This document shows positions 6,668-8,904 of a stretch of DNA of 8,904 bases, one piece after another. Each line of letters begins with the position of its first letter. The first letter of the stretch is position 1. A program made the translations under genes and the position numbers. Location: assembly GCA_031279495.1 (NCBI GenBank), contig JAITIJ010000072.1, forward strand, positions 1 to 8,904, given 5' to 3'. Source of the DNA: Holosporales bacterium. GTDB lineage: Bacteria > Pseudomonadota > Alphaproteobacteria > UBA3830 > JAIRMZ01. The notes below the pieces were generated by a model that saw only the letters and a program-made list of their open reading frames with translations, searched no databases and was not told the DNA's origin.

Positions 6668-7171
6668 CTTAATTTCCGAACACTAAAGAACTCTGCTTAT
6701 CCTTATCTATCTTTCTTTTTTGTGAATTAGCCGATATCATGGTCCGAAAGTTGGCGTTTTATTTTCCAAGTTTTCACAGGCGCCCCGCTTCCTATTGCTA
6801 AACAGAAGTAGGATATCTATTCGATTCATAGTTAGCAAGTATCTTTTAGTTTGTAAAGCTTGGCGGATTAATAGTAGAAAGACTCTTGCTGCAAAGGACT
6901 TTTGTTCATAGAGGCTGGAACGGAAGAAGAGGCAAGTCGGGTCTTTCAATAAGAGATTTGAGAGGCCAGCAGCGCAAGGAATCTTCTCTCCCAATGTTTT
7001 CCTGTCTCCTCGGAGGGAGAGAAAAGATGCCCACCGTATCTAGCAGAACTCGGTTCTCTCATCTTGTGCTTGACAAGCCAATCCTGTTCTCCTTCCTATT
7101 TTCTATTTTACTCTCTTATCCATTAGTTCTCTTGAAGTGTGTCTAATGACGCTGGTGTAACCCGAGAGCCT

Positions 7172-7226
7172 AGGAGGTTTCTAAAAAATGAAACTCTTTT
7201 TACTGCGGCTTACTGCGGCAAGATGA
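7172..7226 (+). other. ribosome-binding site and short frame carrying a 10-bp tandem duplication
   Basis: AGGAGG (7172-7177) precedes ATG (7188-7190) by ten bases. The frame MKLFLLRLTAAR ends at TGA 7224-7226. TTACTGCGGC is present twice in tandem (7200-7209 and 7210-7219). Removing one copy would open the frame to about 31 codons (MKLFLLRQDDRHPEQEQ and on), ending near 7290. Either a small gene was broken by a slippage duplication or this is chance. The predicted peptide matches nothing I know. Confidence 0.3.
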
Positions 7227-7383
7227 TAGACATCCAGAGCAAGAACAAGAGAAAAATGCGCCGCCAACAAACGACTATACCGTCTCATATTAGCTCCTAA
7301 ATCAATAGCTATTTTCCTCTTCAGTTGTTCAGCAGCAAGGCTGACGATTTCTGCCTTTCAATAGTTGCTGTTCTCGATCTTCG

Positions 7384-7411
7384 TAGACATGTCTTTTTGT
7401 TTGAGTATAGA
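7384..7411 (+). promoter_or_regulatory. candidate promoter of the YIDPGSGS cassette
   Basis: TAGACA (7384-7389, five of six to the -35 consensus) is followed by a 16-base spacer and TATAGA (7406-7411, four of six to the -10 consensus). Transcription would start near 7418, about 25 bases before the ATG at 7444. Position and spacing are good, and the -10 element is only fair. Confidence 0.35.
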
Positions 7412-7443
7412 TTAGGGAGGTTTCTGGAAAAGAAAGGATAGGT

Positions 7444-7653
7444 ATGCGCGTAAGCATTTTTGCATTTTTCACGATGGTTTGCCCCATGTGTGCAAATGCA
7501 TACATTGACCCGGGCTCAGGAAGTCTGTTATTTCAAGCTATCGCTGCGTCTGTTTTGGGGATAGGTGTGTTTTGGCGACGCGTTGTTGCGTTTGTGCTCT
7601 CATTGTGCAGATGCGGCAGAAAAGATCCTGCAGATGATGGATCAAAGAAATAA
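7444..7653 (+). CDS. small secreted or membrane YIDPGSGS protein of glycan gene clusters
   Basis: A 69-residue protein. Residues 1-19 look like a signal peptide, with basic MR, a hydrophobic core and ANA before the predicted cleavage site. The mature part begins with YIDPGSGSLLFQ (20-31), followed by a hydrophobic helix to about 43, then WRR and a second short hydrophobic stretch with a charged tail. Proteins with this A-Y-I-D-P-G-(S/T)-G-S signature are, as I recall, common small neighbours of surface-polysaccharide, methyltransferase and phosphodiesterase genes in proteobacteria and spirochaetes; no biochemical function is known to me. AAAGGA (7433-7438) lies five bases before the ATG. The 3' end overlaps the methyltransferase stump by 20 bases, suggesting an original operon with translational coupling. 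Confidence 0.8.
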   Translation: MRVSIFAFFTMVCPMCANAYIDPGSGSLLFQAIAASVLGIGVFWRRVVAFVLSLCRCGRKDPADDGSKK

Positions 7654-7810
7654 AAATTTAATTGCCTGTCCAGGATCATTCCGAGACCCAAGCGGCCGCG
7701 TCTTTGATGATGGCGCACGTATCGTGCGGTCGGTGGAGCATAAAAGACAGATGAAGGGAGGGTTGAAATGTAAAGGAAATGGAGTGTCTATCTCATTCAA
7801 CAGGGTATGA
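7634..7810 (+). pseudogene. N-terminal stump of a SAM-dependent methyltransferase
   Basis: A 58-codon frame starts at tandem ATGs (7634 and 7637) inside the end of the preceding gene. Residues about 12-28 read PGSFRDPSGRVFDDGARIV. This resembles the N-terminus of a group of class I SAM-dependent methyltransferases that I recall beside YIDPGSGS-type genes, where FRDPxGRVF and a short R-S-V/I segment precede the methyltransferase fold. After RSVEHKRQMKGG the sequence loses resemblance and stops at TGA. None of the three forward frames downstream restores a methyltransferase glycine-rich motif. I infer a gene deleted after its first 30 to 40 codons. It could instead be an intact small protein of unknown role. 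Confidence 0.55.
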
Positions 7811-8011
7811 CTCTTCACCTTGCTTGTTTTAAACCTATGCTCATCATTTGATCTTTCACACAAAGCTTTACCTATTGTAGAATTGGATAGTTTCGTCTTG
7901 TTAAGTTCTGTATGTTTGCACAAAAAGCTAAATTGCGTGGTTCTAAGGTCAATGCAGAATTATACACGCTTCCCTTCGGCTGTTCCAAATAGAACCTAGA
8001 GATGAGGAAGA
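7811..8011 (+). promoter_or_regulatory. short gap and leader before the glycerophosphotransferase-like gene
   Basis: No gene is visible. It occupies the place where the rest of the methyltransferase would be expected. GGTTCTA (7939-7945) is complementary to TAGAACC (7990-7996), which ends just before the ribosome-binding site, and GCGTG (7935-7939) is complementary to CACGC (7965-7969); the two pairings share one base and compete. I found no promoter with well-spaced elements. Confidence 0.3.
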
Positions 8012-8904
8012 ATGAAAATATTTCGCGAAACTATTGATCTGAATCGCTATTTCTCGAGTGAGAATACTTCAGCGCGGAGAATTACTTTCTACGCAGAAAG
8101 TGCGTTTTATTACCGGTATTTTAGCGGTTACATCGATTACATCTTAAAGAATTCGCCATACGATCTTTGTTATATTACATCGGAAGCGAGCGATCCTATC
8201 TTCAAGAATGATAATAAGCGTATCAAGAAATTTTATGCAGCGTCGTTTTTCCCTTATATTGCAAAACATACAGACGCTCGCGCTCTTGTCTACACAATGG
8301 ACGACTTGCACCAGTTTGCGGTGAAACGCTCTTCCAATAAAAATGTTGAGCATATATATGCTATGCACGCAATGAATTCGACCACTATGTCCCATAGGGA
8401 TGGGGCGTTTGACTATTATGATAGTGTTTTCTGCGTTGGTCCTTATCAAAAAGAGGAAATTCTGCTGAGAGAACAAAAGTACTCACTGTCTCATAAAAAG
8501 CTTGTAGAGGTAGGATATCCGTATTTAGATGATATAATGAAACAAAAAATCATAAATCATCCAACAAATAGCAACACCGTTCTTGTTGCACCCTCTTGGC
8601 ACGAAGGAAATATTTTCGAAACTTGTATTATTCCGTTGGTGCAAAGTCTTTTAATGAGTGGATTCAAAGTTATCGCGCGACCGCACGATGAGATGTTAAA
8701 ACAACGACCTGAGTTAGTCTCGAGTATTTCTAAGCGCTTCGAAAATGAAAAGTTGTTTGTTTTCGAAACTAATCTCGGAAACGTTGAAAGCGTTCAATCT
8801 GCATCTTTATTGATTGCAGACTGGGGAGGTATCGTTTTTGAATGGGCTTTTACTAAAGAATGTCCCGTGATGCTGATCAACACCAATATGAAAATCCAAA
8901 ATAG
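8012..8904 (+). CDS. CDP-glycerol glycerophosphotransferase-like protein (partial, 3' end outside window)
   Basis: The frame is open for 297 codons to the window edge. TGA at 8003-8005 closes the frame just upstream, so ATG 8012 is the first possible start; GAGGAAG (8004-8010) is its ribosome-binding site, close to the ATG. The protein resembles the C-terminal GT-B domain of the TagF/TagB-like Glyphos_transf family. Features are HAMNSTTMSH (119-128, probable catalytic His119), YDSVFCVGPYQKEEI (136-150), LVEVGYPYLD (164-173), LVAPSWHEGN (191-200), the second catalytic-type His225 in ARPHD, and IADWGGIVFEWAF (268-280). Enzymes of this fold transfer glycerol- or ribitol-phosphate, or sometimes other groups, to a glycan at the inner membrane surface. 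In a Gram-negative setting the product would be a phosphopolyol decoration rather than teichoic acid. It follows the YIDPGSGS gene and the methyltransferase stump on the same strand, and its base use looks AT-richer than the mevalonate genes. Confidence 0.82.
   Translation, partial: MKIFRETIDLNRYFSSENTSARRITFYAESAFYYRYFSGYIDYILKNSPYDLCYITSEASDPIFKNDNKRIKKFYAASFFPYIAKHTDARALVYTMDDLHQFAVKRSSNKNVEHIYAMHAMNSTTMSHRDGAFDYYDSVFCVGPYQKEEILLREQKYSLSHKKLVEVGYPYLDDIMKQKIINHPTNSNTVLVAPSWHEGNIFETCIIPLVQSLLMSGFKVIARPHDEMLKQRPELVSSISKRFENEKLFVFETNLGNVESVQSASLLIADWGGIVFEWAFTKECPVMLINTNMKIQN

Larger units (their letters stand above)
6668..7443. other. 776-bp divergent gap
   Basis: This lies between the start of the minus-strand GT-C gene and the start of the plus-strand small secreted protein, so promoters for both should be here. 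I see no supported gene. Frames at 6737-6994 (minus) and 6886-7146 (plus) overlap each other and carry no familiar motif. Pyrimidine-rich tracts recur near 6690-6720 and 7075-7135. The gap also contains an orphan ribosome-binding site with a 10-bp duplication (7172-7226) and a weak promoter candidate just before 7444. No convincing promoter was found for the GT-C gene. Confidence 0.55.

Noticed and set aside
6669..6740. 23-codon minus-strand frame ending two bases before the GT-C start, a possible leader peptide
   Set aside because: It has no ribosome-binding site and a charged, low-complexity product; a coincidence is more likely.
6982..7027. Inverted repeat TCTTCTCTCCC / GGGAGAGAAAAGA
   Set aside because: The loop is 22 bases, the outer stem is bulged, there is no T-run, and a 9-bp match at this distance is about as frequent as chance predicts.
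7070..7099. Perfect TTGACA as a possible -35 element
   Set aside because: No acceptable -10 element lies 16-18 bases downstream; the best is TCCTAT at three of six.
8144..8476. 110-codon minus-strand frame
   Set aside because: It lies wholly inside the plus-strand glycerophosphotransferase-like gene, whose motifs are convincing in the other strand.
1..8904. CRISPR arrays, tRNA or rRNA genes, insertion sequences
   Set aside because: No regularly spaced identical repeats, cloverleaf, rRNA core or transposase-like sequence was found on either strand.

Overview
The window reads as chromosomal DNA from a bacterium with a loosely packed, probably eroding genome. Only about two thirds of it is coding, and four of the five gaps between genes are long (about 0.45 to 1.05 kb); they carry low-complexity repeats, hairpins and ribosome-binding sites with no gene behind them. 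The composition looks moderately AT-rich, with the mevalonate genes GC-richer than the last gene (by eye, not computed). The HMG-CoA reductase is of the short class I type that I recall from Legionella/Coxiella-like gammaproteobacteria. The YIDPGSGS small protein and the CDP-glycerol-transferase-like gene also occur in spirochaetes and various proteobacteria. I therefore suggest a host-associated Gram-negative bacterium and leave the phylum open.

Layout: 1-476 holds no supported gene, only an orphan ribosome-binding site and pyrimidine-rich degenerate repeats. A family 25 glycosyltransferase with an N-terminal membrane anchor lies on the minus strand (477-1376, TTG start). A 1.05 kb gap (1377-2430) holds a likely promoter for that gene, a 22-bp tandem repeat and a chain of hairpins. 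Next come two overlapping minus-strand genes for the first committed steps of the mevalonate pathway: mvaA (HMG-CoA reductase, 3597-4661) and mvaS (HMG-CoA synthase, 2431-3600), joined by an ATGA overlap. A strong bidirectional intrinsic terminator (4727-4760) separates them from the gene upstream. After a gap of about 450 bp is a GT-C type polytopic glycosyltransferase (5216-6667, minus). A 776 bp divergent gap follows. Last is a plus-strand cassette: a secreted YIDPGSGS small protein (7444-7653), a stump of a SAM-dependent methyltransferase overlapping its end (7634-7810), and a CDP-glycerol glycerophosphotransferase-like gene that runs off the window (8012 onward).

Functionally there are two themes. 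MvaS condenses acetoacetyl-CoA with acetyl-CoA and MvaA reduces the product to mevalonate, feeding isoprenoid synthesis (including the polyprenyl carriers that GT-C enzymes use). The remaining mevalonate genes are not here. The other genes look like parts of a surface-glycan system: GT25, GT-C, a polyol-phosphate transferase-like enzyme and a broken methyltransferase. I did not see a clearly novel system. The points most worth a second look are the methyltransferase stump, the hairpin chain at 2133-2297, the possible leader switch before mvaA, and the ribosome-binding sites left without genes.
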